NCBI RefSeq assembly: GCF_003044565.1
Contig: NZ_POXG01000002.1
Location: 124,001-188,000 of the forward strand
Length of the DNA stretch: 64,000 bases
Origin: Neisseria sicca
GTDB lineage: Bacteria; Pseudomonadota; Gammaproteobacteria; Burkholderiales; Neisseriaceae
Direction: 5' to 3'
A program made the translations under genes and the position numbers. The notes under the pieces are model-generated. The model searched no databases. It saw only the letters and a list, made by a program, of their open reading frames with translations, and had not been told where the DNA came from. Shown one piece after another: positions 17,660 to 25,994 of the stretch. Each line of letters starts with the position of its first letter. Within the stretch, counting starts at the first letter, position 1.

Positions 17660-19240
17660 TCAATGCCTAAAATGGCGAATACCCGTTACCACCATAGCGA
17701 TGCCGTGTTCGTCTGCCGCGTCGAAAACTTCCTGATCGCGCATCGAGCCTGCGGGGTGGATGATGGCTTTGATGCCCTGCTCGGCAATCACGTCCACGCC
17801 GTCGCGGAACGGGAAAAATGCGTCCGAAGCGGCACACGCGCCGTTTAAGTCCAAACCTGCGTCCTGCGCTTTGCGGGCGGCGATGCGGGTGCTGTCCACG
17901 CGGCTCATTTGACCTGCACCGATGCCGTAGGTTTGACCGCCTTTGCCGAACACGATGGCGTTGGATTTGACGTATTTTGCGACGTTCCAAACGAACAGCA
18001 AATCGTTCCATTCCTGCTCGGTCGGTTGGCGTTTGGAGACGACTTTCAAATCGGCGCGGCTGATGCGGTGGATGTCGGGCGTTTGTACCAATAATCCGCC
18101 GCCGACGCGTTTGAGTTCAAAGCGGTTCGCGCCTGCTTCCAAAGGCACTTCCAATACGCGCACGTTTTTCTTGGCGGCGGCGATTTCGAGGGCTTCAGCG
18201 GTGAACTTCGGCGCCATCAGGACTTCCATAAACTGGTTGTCGGTAATCTGTTTGACGGTTTCGCCGTCCACTTCGCGGTTGAAGGCGATGATGCCGCCGA
18301 ACGCGCTGGTGGTGTCGGTGGCGTAGGCGAGTTTGTAGGCGGTCAATGTATCGGCTGCAACGGCGACACCGCAAGGATTGGCGTGTTTCACAATCACACA
18401 GGCGGGCGCGTCGAAGGATTTGACGGCTTCCCAAGCGGCATCGGCATCGGCGATGTTGTTGTACGACAATTCTTTGCCTTGCAGTTGTTTGTATGCGGCG
18501 AGGCTGCCTGCGGCGGGATGAACATCGCGGTAAAATGCGGCGCGTTGGTGCGGGTTTTCGCCGTAGCGCATGTCTTGCACTTTAATCCAGCTTTGGTTGA
18601 ACTGGCTGGGGAATTCGCCGATTTTGGGCGTGCCGCTCAAGACGTCGTCTGAAAGCGAGGTTAAGTAGTTGGAAATCATGCCGTCGTATTGGGCGGTGTG
18701 GCTGAATGCTTTGCGCGAGAGGTTGAAGCGGGTTTTGTCGCTCAACGCACCGCCGTTGGCTTCCATTTCGGCGGCGATGCCGGGAAAGTCGGCAGTGTCG
18801 GTAACGATGGCGACGTGTTTCCAGTTTTTCGCGGCGGAGCGCACCATGGTCGGGCCGCCGATGTCGATGTTTTCAATCGCGTCTTCCAGCGTGCAGTTTG
18901 GTTTGGCGATGGTGGCGGCGAAGGGGTAAAGGTTGACGCACACGAGGTCGATGTTGCCGATACCGTGCTCTTCCATCTTGGCGACGTGTTCGCCCAAATC
19001 GCGCCGGCCCAAAATACCGCCGTGGATTTTCGGATGCAGCGTTTTCACGCGGCCGTCGAGCATTTCGGGGAAACCGGTATAGTCGGCGACTTCAATCACG
19101 GGAACGCCCGCATCGGCAAGCAGCTTCGCCGTGCCGCCGGTGGAGAGGATTTCGACACCGAGTTTGTGCAGGGTTTGGGCAAATTCAACTGCACCTGTCT
19201 TGTCGGACAGGCTGATCAGGGCGCGTTTGATGGAAGGCAT
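17660..19240 (-). CDS. purH: Bifunctional AICAR transformylase / IMP cyclohydrolase
   Basis: A 526-residue cytosolic enzyme catalysing the last two steps of IMP synthesis. The N-terminal MGS-like cyclohydrolase domain ([27 protein letters not shown], residues 1-200) is followed by the transformylase domain with the family motifs [25 protein letters not shown] and the C-terminal [11 protein letters not shown]. Length is standard. AAGGAA precedes the ATG. In many betaproteobacteria purH follows dusB and fis directly; here it is in the same orientation as fis (23391) and dusB (24857) but separated from them by about 4 kb. Confidence 0.96.
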   Translation of the reverse strand: MPSIKRALISLSDKTGAVEFAQTLHKLGVEILSTGGTAKLLADAGVPVIEVADYTGFPEMLDGRVKTLHPKIHGGILGRRDLGEHVAKMEEHGIGNIDLVCVNLYPFAATIAKPNCTLEDAIENIDIGGPTMVRSAAKNWKHVAIVTDTADFPGIAAEMEANGGALSDKTRFNLSRKAFSHTAQYDGMISNYLTSLSDDVLSGTPKIGEFPSQFNQSWIKVQDMRYGENPHQRAAFYRDVHPAAGSLAAYKQLQGKELSYNNIADADAAWEAVKSFDAPACVIVKHANPCGVAVAADTLTAYKLAYATDTTSAFGGIIAFNREVDGETVKQITDNQFMEVLMAPKFTAEALEIAAAKKNVRVLEVPLEAGANRFELKRVGGGLLVQTPDIHRISRADLKVVSKRQPTEQEWNDLLFVWNVAKYVKSNAIVFGKGGQTYGIGAGQMSRVDSTRIAARKAQDAGLDLNGACAASDAFFPFRDGVDVIAEQGIKAIIHPAGSMRDQEVFDAADEHGIAMVVTGIRHFRH

Positions 19241-19352
19241 GGGGATTCCTTTTTTTGAAGGTTTAATCGATACACGCTGCTAGCGCAAAAATGAAACAAA
19301 ATTTGATGAGATGTTTAGCTCCGATGATGTCCTCTTGGGCAATTCAATAAAT

Positions 19353-19833
19353 TTACGCCTTACGGCAAGCCATATCTTGTCTATCACCCTGCATACGGAC
19401 GCTTAGGCTGTCATTCCCGATTTTTTTAACCTGCATTTGCGATTTATCTGATTTACCAATGTCGTTTCTCATCTGGGCAAACATTTCGTTATCCACTTTA
19501 CGCCACAGAATGGTGCGAATTTTAGCTGTGCTATGTTGTCTTTGAACATCGGTGATTTTAATATTCAAAACAATTTTTCCTCCGTCCAACGTCCAAGTAC
19601 CGTCTGCAAAATTCCGATAAACTAAGGTTTCATCATCAGGTGAAGGAAAATTCATATCCACAATCACACTTACTTTTTGCTCACTGCCAAAAATAAACGT
19701 CATCGGAGTTTTATCGGCGGCAACGCATTGCCATTTACCGAGCAGTTGTGCTTCTTGAACAACAATAGGTTTTGCCAACACAGGCGCAGTAGCAAAGGCA
19801 GCAAGAAGAAAAATCAGGTGTTTTTTTTTGCAT
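19353..19833 (-). pseudogene. Predicted exported protein with a frameshift in an A9 tract
   Basis: The body (142 codons from a GTG at 19781) encodes LLGKWQCVAADKTPMTFIF and a small beta-rich domain that I do not recognise. Directly upstream in another frame is ATG, C and nine A's (start 19833). With eight A's the ATG would read M-Q-K-K-H-L-I-F-L-L-A-A-F-A-T-A-P-V-L-A, a classical signal peptide joined in frame to the body. As written, the ATG frame stops after about 35 codons. This may be slipped-strand phase variation (currently off), a fixed frameshift, or a sequencing error. It lies just upstream of purH, in the same direction. Confidence 0.7.
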
Positions 19834-20208
19834 AACAGTTTCTTTCTATAAAATCGGGAGTGAATAAGCTACTTTCTTAGTTTTCCAACTGCCTTATACA
19901 AGTTTGAAGACACTGGTGGTCAGTTTGACAGAATACGTCTTCAATCTTGGCAAAACATTATGAGATGAATTTTCAGGGCGGTATTATCCCCTAGTTTCGG
20001 TTTTTTGGCAGCAGTTTTCTGGAAATATTGTTGACAATTTTTCTAGAAAAAAGGTCGTCTGAATTGATTTTCAGACGACCTTTCTGCCGTTCCCTTCCGT
20101 CATTATTACCTGCATAAGGCTAACGATTCAGATACGCCCGTCCTGCGGCTGACAGCTCGGACAAAATCCGCGCTGACGGTTTTCAGACGACCCTTTTCCC
20201 CGCCCTGC
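19834..20208. other. Intergenic region with DUS elements only
   Basis: Contains an inverted DUS pair (20050-20083), a single DUS at about 20185 and AT-rich DNA. No gene seen. Confidence 0.6.
20050..20083. terminator. Inverted DUS pair
   Basis: AAAGGTCGTCTGAA and its complement around about six bases, 125 bases beyond the ClC gene stop. Confidence 0.7.
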
Positions 20209-21435
20209 TTATTCAAACCCCATTTTCCTTGCCGTTGCCACTGCGCCCGCCATCGTGATGCACAAAGGCATCAGCAGGGCGGCGGGGGTGTAGGTGAGTT
20301 CGAGGATGAAGACTATGGCGGTCAGGGGCATTTTGAGGGAAACGCCGAGAAAAGCCGCCGCGCCGATGACGGCGGCACTTTCAGACGACATGGCAGGGAA
20401 GAAGGTGTTCCACGCGGCTGCGGCGGCGAAGGCGATGGTGCCGCCGAGCATCATGGACGGGGTAATCAGCCCGCCGTATGCGCCTGCGGCGAGTGCGAGC
20501 AGGACGACGAACCATTTGACGGCGGTCATTTCCAAGCTGTACCGCCAGTCGGTCATGCCGCCGAATGTAAGCTGGTTGCCCGCCTTGCCGTTGCCCAGTA
20601 TTTCGGGAAACCAAACGGAAACGATGCCGATAAGGGCGAATAATGCAATCGCCAAAGGAATGATTTTCGGGTCGTTGCGCTTGAGGAAGGGAAATTTTTT
20701 GGCACTGCGCTGAAACCACACCGCCGTTGCGCCCAAAACAGGACCGATGGCGGCGGCAAACCACAGCAGCGGGATGTTCACATCGAGATGGGCGGGATGG
20801 TATTGCTGTACGTCGCCCAAGCCGATGCGGGCGACGGCGGTGGCGGTGACGGAAGTCAGCAATGCGGCGGCCACTGCCTGCTGCGTCCAAATGCCCAACA
20901 TGGCTTCGAGGATAAAGAGCGTGGAGGCGAGCGGGACGTTATAGACCGCCGCCAAACCTGCACCTGACGAGCAGGCGAGCAGCAGGCGCGTGTCGTCTTC
21001 GCCCAAACCCAAACGCCTGCCGCCGACGGATGCAAACGCGGCGGTCATTTCACGCGGGGCGACTTCGCGTCCGAGCGGGGAACCGAGTCCGACGGTGATG
21101 ATTTGCAGCAGCGCATGGGAAACGGTGGTCAAAAACGGCAGCCCCTGCAAGGGCTGCTTCAAGGCTGCCTTGATTTCGATTTGCGGTCTGCCGAAACGTT
21201 TGAGCGACCACCAGCCGAACCCCACCGCGACACCACACAAAATCAATACGAGGACGCGGCGTTCAGACGACGTTTGAACCACGCCTTCCCGAAAGGAAAC
21301 ATGCCCGCCGCCCGTGCCGTAACCGTAAGCCGTGTGCTGGATAAAGTGCATAAGCTCCGTTAAGGCAATGCCGACCATGCCGCCGACGATGCCGGCGAGG
21401 ATGAGGGCTATCCAAAGTTTGTGCGTATGTTTCAT
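20209..21435 (-). CDS. ClC family chloride channel/antiporter
   Basis: A 408-residue inner-membrane protein with about ten hydrophobic segments. ClC features are GLGSPLGREVAPREM (about residues 117-131), equivalent to the GREGP selectivity loop and keeping the gating Glu of GRE. SSGAGLAAVYNVPLASTLF and GAYGGLITPSMMLGG correspond to the second and third filter loops. It should exchange Cl- for H+ or conduct anions, often for acid resistance. The Val-Ala in place of Gly after the gating Glu is a deviation from the GREGP form. The start has no strong ribosome-binding site. It is 55 bases downstream of the secreted-protein gene and in the same direction. Confidence 0.88.
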   Translation of the reverse strand: MKHTHKLWIALILAGIVGGMVGIALTELMHFIQHTAYGYGTGGGHVSFREGVVQTSSERRVLVLILCGVAVGFGWWSLKRFGRPQIEIKAALKQPLQGLPFLTTVSHALLQIITVGLGSPLGREVAPREMTAAFASVGGRRLGLGEDDTRLLLACSSGAGLAAVYNVPLASTLFILEAMLGIWTQQAVAAALLTSVTATAVARIGLGDVQQYHPAHLDVNIPLLWFAAAIGPVLGATAVWFQRSAKKFPFLKRNDPKIIPLAIALFALIGIVSVWFPEILGNGKAGNQLTFGGMTDWRYSLEMTAVKWFVVLLALAAGAYGGLITPSMMLGGTIAFAAAAAWNTFFPAMSSESAAVIGAAAFLGVSLKMPLTAIVFILELTYTPAALLMPLCITMAGAVATARKMGFE

Positions 21436-21490
21436 GGGGATTTTGTTTTTGAGACAGGGTTCGGCAGTTTCGTTAAAAAATCAAACGGCC

Positions 21491-22312
21491 TCAATGTTTA
21501 ACATTGAGCGGATAGCTTTTCGGCGCAACGTGTGTCTTGCCGTTGTAAGGAATCGCATATTTCTGATTTTTATAACGTTTTTTACCATCCACCCCCTTCA
21601 CCGTTGCGCTTAATGCCCAAACGCCTGAGACTGAAGGATGGCTTTTGTCCAAGGCAATTTTCGCATCGATGCTGGTATATCGGTCTTCACAATCGCGTTT
21701 TTCCCGCCCTTTGTATACATCGCAATTGCCATAATATGCGCCATTATCTCTACCGTTGATAATGAAGCTGCGGCGGACACGGTTGCTGTTATCGGTAAAC
21801 AGGAAATTTTCTCCGGTCGTCGTTTCGCCCTGACCCGTATAGCCTGATTCGACAGTGTAGCCCCAGTTTTGCTCACCCATCTGGACAAACCGCCAATCCT
21901 TATTCTCCGGCACATCCCCCCATGCGCCGATTTCATCTTTTCCGTGCTGTTTGATTGCCCACTTGCCGTCTGTTTTTTCCAAAACAAACAATTCTGCCAA
22001 GCCCGAAGAAGCATGCGAGTTCTGTTTTAATTTGTACTTCATATCGTAGGCAAAACCCGTATACAACACATAGCGCGTAGGCGTGCCGTTGCGCGTTACG
22101 CTATGGTCGGCAACGGGTTTCATACAATACATAATATTGTCAGATGCTGTCTCACTGTCTTTCGGCGGCTCGGTAAGCTGACAGTTGTGCGCCGCAAGCG
22201 GTCGGTTGTAATACTGGGCAATAGCTGCTGGGACGGCAGCTTTGTCGTTATTGGGCGCAGCCGATGCCAAAACGGGGCAGGCGGCAAGCAACAGGGCAAT
22301 CATATATTTCAT
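21491..22312 (-). CDS. Predicted exported protein of unknown function
   Basis: A 273-residue protein with a clear Sec signal peptide (MKYMIALLLAACPVLASAAP, cleavage after ASA). The mature part is polar and beta-rich, with several Cys pairs (HNCQL, YCMKP, NCDVYKGREKRDCED) that could form disulfides, and repeated Trp/Tyr-rich strands (WAIKQ, DWRFVQMGEQNWGYTVESGY). I do not recognise a family. AGGAAA precedes the ATG. A short Correia element ends close upstream, its inner end only 21 bases from the start codon, so the promoter must lie in or just before that element. Confidence 0.75.
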   Translation of the reverse strand: MKYMIALLLAACPVLASAAPNNDKAAVPAAIAQYYNRPLAAHNCQLTEPPKDSETASDNIMYCMKPVADHSVTRNGTPTRYVLYTGFAYDMKYKLKQNSHASSGLAELFVLEKTDGKWAIKQHGKDEIGAWGDVPENKDWRFVQMGEQNWGYTVESGYTGQGETTTGENFLFTDNSNRVRRSFIINGRDNGAYYGNCDVYKGREKRDCEDRYTSIDAKIALDKSHPSVSGVWALSATVKGVDGKKRYKNQKYAIPYNGKTHVAPKSYPLNVKH

Positions 22313-22332
22313 CGAAAATTTCCTGATATTGT

Positions 22333-22438
22333 TATAGTGGTTAAATTTAAATCAGGACAAGGCGACGAAGCCGCAGACAGTACAGATAGTACGGCAAGGC
22401 GAGGCAACGCCGTACTGGTTTAAAGTTAATCCACTATA
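22333..22438. mobile_element. Correia repeat, short 106-bp form
   Basis: It lacks the internal block of about 50 bases present in the 157-bp copies. The left end reads TATAGTGGTTAAATTTAAA, one A fewer than other copies. It lies directly upstream of the exported-protein gene start (22312, minus strand). Confidence 0.93.
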
Positions 22439-22474
22439 AAACCACATTAAAACAAGATACTTGCGTACCTTCTC

Positions 22475-22513
22475 AGGTCGTCTGAAACCCGATTCACACG
22501 TTTTCAGACGACC
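22475..22513. terminator. Inverted DUS pair after EamA gene
   Basis: AGGTCGTCTGAAA and its complement around a 14-base loop, three bases beyond the EamA stop on the minus strand. Confidence 0.75.
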
Positions 22514-22515
22514 CC

Positions 22516-23379
22516 TTACGCATTCTTTCCTCTGTTCGACAGCCATCCTGCGACAAACGTCGCGGCGATGACGATGAACACGCCCAAAGCGGACACGGCG
22601 GACAAATGTTCGCCCAAAATCAGTACCGCCATGATGACGCCGATGACGGGTTCGAGCGAAATCAAGAGGCCGGAGACATTGGCAGGGACTTTGTTCATGC
22701 CCTTGTTCCATAAAAGATAGGCAAGCCAACTGCATCCGATCCCCAAATACAAAACCGACAACACGCCGCCCCACGACCAGCGTACTTCATAACTTTCAGC
22801 CAACACCAGCGAAAACGGCAGGCACAACACCGCCGCCGCCGCCATGGAAGCAGAAGTAAATGCAGGCGCGCCGATGCGGGCAATCATCTCTCGGCTCGGG
22901 CGCATCACACCGGCAAAACCGATTCCGGCAAGCAAAATCAGCAAACAGCCGAACCAATCGACCGCGCCGCCCTCTTCCGCGCCGCCCAACACCATCATCC
23001 CGATCCCGACAAACGCCGCCGCACCGCAAATCCAGTGGTAAATTTTCGCTTTGTCGTTGAAAAAGAAATGCCCGACAAAAACTACCAGCAAAGGTTCAAG
23101 CCCGACCATGGTAATCGCGCTGGCGGCAGAGGTGTATTTCAAACCGATAAACTGAAGCAGCAAAACCACGACGTAATTGATAAAGGCAATCCACAACAAG
23201 GGCTTCCACTCGCGGCGCGGAATCTTGCCGAAATGACGGTAACAGGAAGGCAGCACCATCAAGGCGGCAATCAGCAGCCGCGCCTCGACCATCAGCGCGG
23301 CATCAAGCATCTCGTAGGAATATTTGGCGGCGATAAACGAACTGCCCCAAATAATCAAGGCAAGGACTTGATAGAACAT
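22516..23379 (-). CDS. EamA/DMT family transporter
   Basis: A 287-residue inner-membrane protein with ten hydrophobic segments arranged as two EamA repeats (first about residues 1-135, second about 145-280). The second repeat has the typical SLEPVIGVIMAVLILGEHLS. Members export or import metabolites such as amino acids or nucleosides; the substrate is unknown. The gene begins 11 bases after the fis stop. The single DUS AGGTCGTCTGAAA runs exactly from the last base of the fis stop codon to the A of this ATG, and its GAGG, with the preceding TG, is well placed to act as the ribosome-binding site. Confidence 0.87.
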   Translation of the reverse strand: MFYQVLALIIWGSSFIAAKYSYEMLDAALMVEARLLIAALMVLPSCYRHFGKIPRREWKPLLWIAFINYVVVLLLQFIGLKYTSAASAITMVGLEPLLVVFVGHFFFNDKAKIYHWICGAAAFVGIGMMVLGGAEEGGAVDWFGCLLILLAGIGFAGVMRPSREMIARIGAPAFTSASMAAAAVLCLPFSLVLAESYEVRWSWGGVLSVLYLGIGCSWLAYLLWNKGMNKVPANVSGLLISLEPVIGVIMAVLILGEHLSAVSALGVFIVIAATFVAGWLSNRGKNA

Positions 23380-23390
23380 TTCAGACGACC

Positions 23391-23636
23391 TCAGCCCTCC
23401 AGCAAACCGTGCTGCAACAGTTTCTTACGCAGCGTATTGCGGTTCAGTCCCAAAATCACCGCCGCTTTGGACTGATTGCCGCCGCATTGTTCCATCACGC
23501 ACGCAAGCATCGGCTTTTCCACTTGGTGCAACACCATATCGTACACGCCGCAAGGCTCCGTACCGTTCAAGTCTTTGAAATACTGTTGCAAATTCTGTTC
23601 AACGCATTGCGCAATATCGGGGATGGGTTGTTTCAT
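23391..23636 (-). CDS. fis: Fis family DNA-binding protein
   Basis: An 81-residue nucleoid-associated protein. The C-terminal HTH (GGNQSKAAVILGLNRNTLRKKL, about residues 52-73) is the Fis/NtrC-type domain, and the N-terminal half is the dimerisation helix. It should bend DNA and regulate rRNA and other growth-linked promoters. A very strong ribosome-binding site, AAGGAGG, lies before the ATG at 23636; this decides against longer in-frame starts. In betaproteobacteria fis normally follows dusB; here dusB is 1.2 kb upstream, with two unknown genes and a short Correia element between. Confidence 0.92.
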   Translation of the reverse strand: MKQPIPDIAQCVEQNLQQYFKDLNGTEPCGVYDMVLHQVEKPMLACVMEQCGGNQSKAAVILGLNRNTLRKKLLQHGLLEG

Positions 23637-23669
23637 AACATATCCTCCTTCGTTGTTTTTAAAGATGAC

Positions 23670-23699
23670 AGGTCGTCTGAAACGGGGTTCAGACGACGT
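23670..23699. repeat. Inverted DUS pair upstream of fis
   Basis: AGGTCGTCTGAAAC and a near-complement with a 3-4 base loop, between the short Correia element and fis. It could attenuate transcription entering fis. Confidence 0.7.
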
Positions 23700-23719
23700 T
23701 TGTTTATTTGTTTGAAATA

Positions 23720-23825
23720 TATAGTGGATTAACAAAAATCAGGACAAGGCGACGAAGCCGCAGACAGTACAAATAGTACGGCAAGGCGAGGCAACGCCGT
23801 ACTGGTTTAAATTTAATCCACTATA
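23720..23825. mobile_element. Correia repeat, short 106-bp form
   Basis: Left end TATAGTGGATTAACAAAAAT, right end AATTTAATCCACTATA; the internal IHF-containing block is absent. Lies 84 bases upstream of the fis start codon. Confidence 0.95.
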
Positions 23826-23973
23826 TTTGACTGATTTAATTTTCAGAAAGCTGCCTTAGCTCCCCTGCTCGTTTTGAGATGCGCCGTAAGATTTATGCAG
23901 CAACGGGTTTCTGTAACTCCCTATCCCAAAATGCCCGCCATGTGCCGTTTTCTTGAGCAAGAAAGATAACAAA

Positions 23974-24414
23974 TTAATTATTGACATGATCGGCAACGTA
24001 TTGGATGCAATACGGTTTTTCTTCGCAATCCACTATCCAAACATGATATTGCCGGGTTCGTTGCCAAGATTTGCGGCTATATCCCTTTTCTTTATACATA
24101 CTGGGAATAGGCGATTGCGCTTCTTTTTCCAAAGAGGCTTGGATTTGATTGTCCCAGCCATTGAGACAATGCAAAATTTCGCTATATGGTGTTTCGCTAT
24201 CACGGGGAAAATACAGCAGAATATTGTGCGCACGTTCACTTAGCTCCAATTCGACCGTACTGCCCTGCTCATCATAATGTCCATTAGCATTGACCAGCCG
24301 ACGGCTAGCGCCGGTCAATTCCCGCTCCCAATCCACATGTTCAAAACGATTGCGCGGAAACATGGAATCAGTTTGATGTTTTTGTGCAAAGAGCCGTTTT
24401 AACAACTGAAACAT
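23974..24414 (-). CDS. Hypothetical protein, 146-147 residues
   Basis: No family recognised. The N-terminus MFQLLKRLFAQKHQT is basic-amphipathic rather than a signal peptide. The rest is hydrophilic and mixed alpha/beta, with SERAHNILLYFPRDSETPYSEILH and a Cys-containing C-terminus (VDCEEKPYCIQYVADHVNN). The start at 24414 has TAGGAAG seven bases upstream. It is 31 bases downstream of the next unknown gene, in the same direction, so they probably form one unit. Composition is more AT-rich than dusB or EamA, and the pair splits dusB from fis, suggesting an inserted accessory unit. Confidence 0.65.
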   Translation of the reverse strand: MFQLLKRLFAQKHQTDSMFPRNRFEHVDWERELTGASRRLVNANGHYDEQGSTVELELSERAHNILLYFPRDSETPYSEILHCLNGWDNQIQASLEKEAQSPIPSMYKEKGYSRKSWQRTRQYHVWIVDCEEKPYCIQYVADHVNN

Positions 24415-24445
24415 AAGACTTCCTAAAACCATCTTCTCACGCAAC

Positions 24446-24817
24446 CTACTGCTCAAAGCAGGTAATCTTGCCAACCTTTTCTCCGTCACGTTCTATTTCT
24501 GCTATATAACCTGAAGCTTTACCAGTCCAAATGAAACGCCCGTTTTCCTCACGCCCAGGCTCGCCCAGTACATACCAAGCCTTATCTAAACTGTCACCGG
24601 GTCGGATAGTTTCACATGTCGCCTTAGTATCTTCTGGATGCTGCCCGCAAGCATCATGTTGACGACAATCGGGATTAATGCACCTGCCCTTGTCTTCACT
24701 CCAATAGCGATCCATTAATTTACAGGCTATCCAATTATAGTCATAAGCATAAAAACCGTATCCTGTCATCAACAGCGCAGCAATACCCAAGCTTTGTAAA
24801 CGCGGCGTTAATTTCAT
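24446..24817 (-). CDS. Hypothetical membrane-anchored protein, 123 residues
   Basis: The N-terminus has one hydrophobic helix (about residues 8-26, SLGIAALLMTGYGFYAYDY) likely to anchor the protein with its C-terminal part outside the cytoplasm. That part has six Cys (ACKL, RCINPDCRQHDACG, ATCETI, ITCFEQ) and the pattern GDSLDKAWYVLGEPGREENG, reminiscent of small BamE/SmpA-fold domains; this is only a loose similarity. GGAGAAG precedes the ATG at 24817. It lies directly downstream of dusB and upstream of the 147-residue gene. Confidence 0.65.
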   Translation of the reverse strand: MKLTPRLQSLGIAALLMTGYGFYAYDYNWIACKLMDRYWSEDKGRCINPDCRQHDACGQHPEDTKATCETIRPGDSLDKAWYVLGEPGREENGRFIWTGKASGYIAEIERDGEKVGKITCFEQ

Positions 24818-24856
24818 ATTTACTTCTCCCAAGATAAAAAGGTCGTCTGAAACGCC

Positions 24857-25861
24857 CTAACCTTCACGATACTCACACACCCAGCGGTCGGTTTTCTCTG
24901 AAAGCGTCTCAAGATAGGCGGCAAGGGTGTCGTATTGTGCCGCGGCGCTGTCCAAGCGGTTGATGTCGCGGCGCGTCTGCTCGCCGTCGGGCATGGCGTC
25001 GATGTACCAGCCGATGTGTTTGCGGGCGATGCGTACGCCGGCAACTTCGCCATAAAACGCGTGCATGGCGCGGATGTGGTTCAAAATGGTGGCATTGCAT
25101 TCTGCCAAGCTCAAGGCAGGCGGCAAAACGCCGTGTTCGGCGTAATATTTCAAATCGCGAAAGAGCCACGGCCTGCCTTGTGCGCCGCGCCCTATCATGA
25201 TGCCGTCTGCGGCGGTTTGTTTGAGGACGGCGGCGGCTTTTTGCGGTGAGGTGATGTCGCCGTTGACCCAGACGGGGATTTTCAGACGACCTTTGGTGTC
25301 GGCAATCAGATCGTAAGTTGCTTCGCCTTTGTACATTTGCGTGCGTGTGCGTCCATGGACGGCAAGCGCGGCAATGCCGCAATCTTCGGCGATGCGGGCG
25401 ATGGCAGGCAGGTTTTTGTGGTCGTCGTGCCAGCCCAAACGGGTTTTAAGGGTAACGGGAACGTCCACCGCGCGGACGACGGCTTCAAGAATGGTGGCAA
25501 CCAGCGGCTCGTTTTGCATCAGCGCACTGCCGGCTTGAACGTTGCAGACTTTTTTGGCGGGGCAGCCCATGTTGATGTCGATAACCTGCGCCCCCAGACT
25601 GACGTTGTAACGCGCGGCATCCGCCATCTGCTGCGGATCGCTGCCGGCAATTTGGACGGCAACGATGCCGCCTTCATCGGCAAAATCGCTGCGGCGCAGG
25701 GTCTTTTTGGTATTTCTAAGCGTCGGGTCGCTGGTCAGCATTTCGCACACCGCCCAACCCGCGCCAAAATCTCGGCAAAGTCGGCGGAACGGTTTGTCCG
25801 TAATGCCCGCCATCGGGGCGAGTGCAATAGGATTGTCGATAATGTAGCCGCCGATGCGCAT
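24857..25861 (-). CDS. dusB: tRNA-dihydrouridine synthase
   Basis: A 334-residue FMN enzyme that reduces specific uridines in tRNA. It has the Dus N-terminal flavin-binding barrel signature (NPIALAPMAGITDKPFRRLC), the catalytic Cys in INMGCPAKKVCNVQAGSALM (about residues 98-117), VTLKTRLGW and the FMN phosphate-binding GIMIGRGAQGRPWLF. Length is normal for DusB. I placed the start at 25861 (MRIGGYIIDN), which matches the family; an upstream in-frame ATG adds 43 unrelated residues. It shares orientation with fis and purH, fitting an ancestral dusB-fis-purH order. Confidence 0.93.
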   Translation of the reverse strand: MRIGGYIIDNPIALAPMAGITDKPFRRLCRDFGAGWAVCEMLTSDPTLRNTKKTLRRSDFADEGGIVAVQIAGSDPQQMADAARYNVSLGAQVIDINMGCPAKKVCNVQAGSALMQNEPLVATILEAVVRAVDVPVTLKTRLGWHDDHKNLPAIARIAEDCGIAALAVHGRTRTQMYKGEATYDLIADTKGRLKIPVWVNGDITSPQKAAAVLKQTAADGIMIGRGAQGRPWLFRDLKYYAEHGVLPPALSLAECNATILNHIRAMHAFYGEVAGVRIARKHIGWYIDAMPDGEQTRRDINRLDSAAAQYDTLAAYLETLSEKTDRWVCEYREG

Positions 25862-25946
25862 GGTCAAACCGCCGTATGGAAAGGGTTGCCATTGTACAAT
25901 TTTTAAGCAGGGTTTCCAATGGGATTTACTTTGACGGATAGGGAAA

Positions 25947-25978
25947 AAGGTCGTCTGAAAAAGTTCAGACGACCTTTG
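25947..25978. terminator. Inverted DUS pair
   Basis: AAAGGTCGTCTGAAAA and its complement with a tiny loop, just after the site-2-protease-like gene (minus strand) and before dusB. Confidence 0.8.
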
Positions 25979-25994
25979 TTTTCCATTCACCTTG

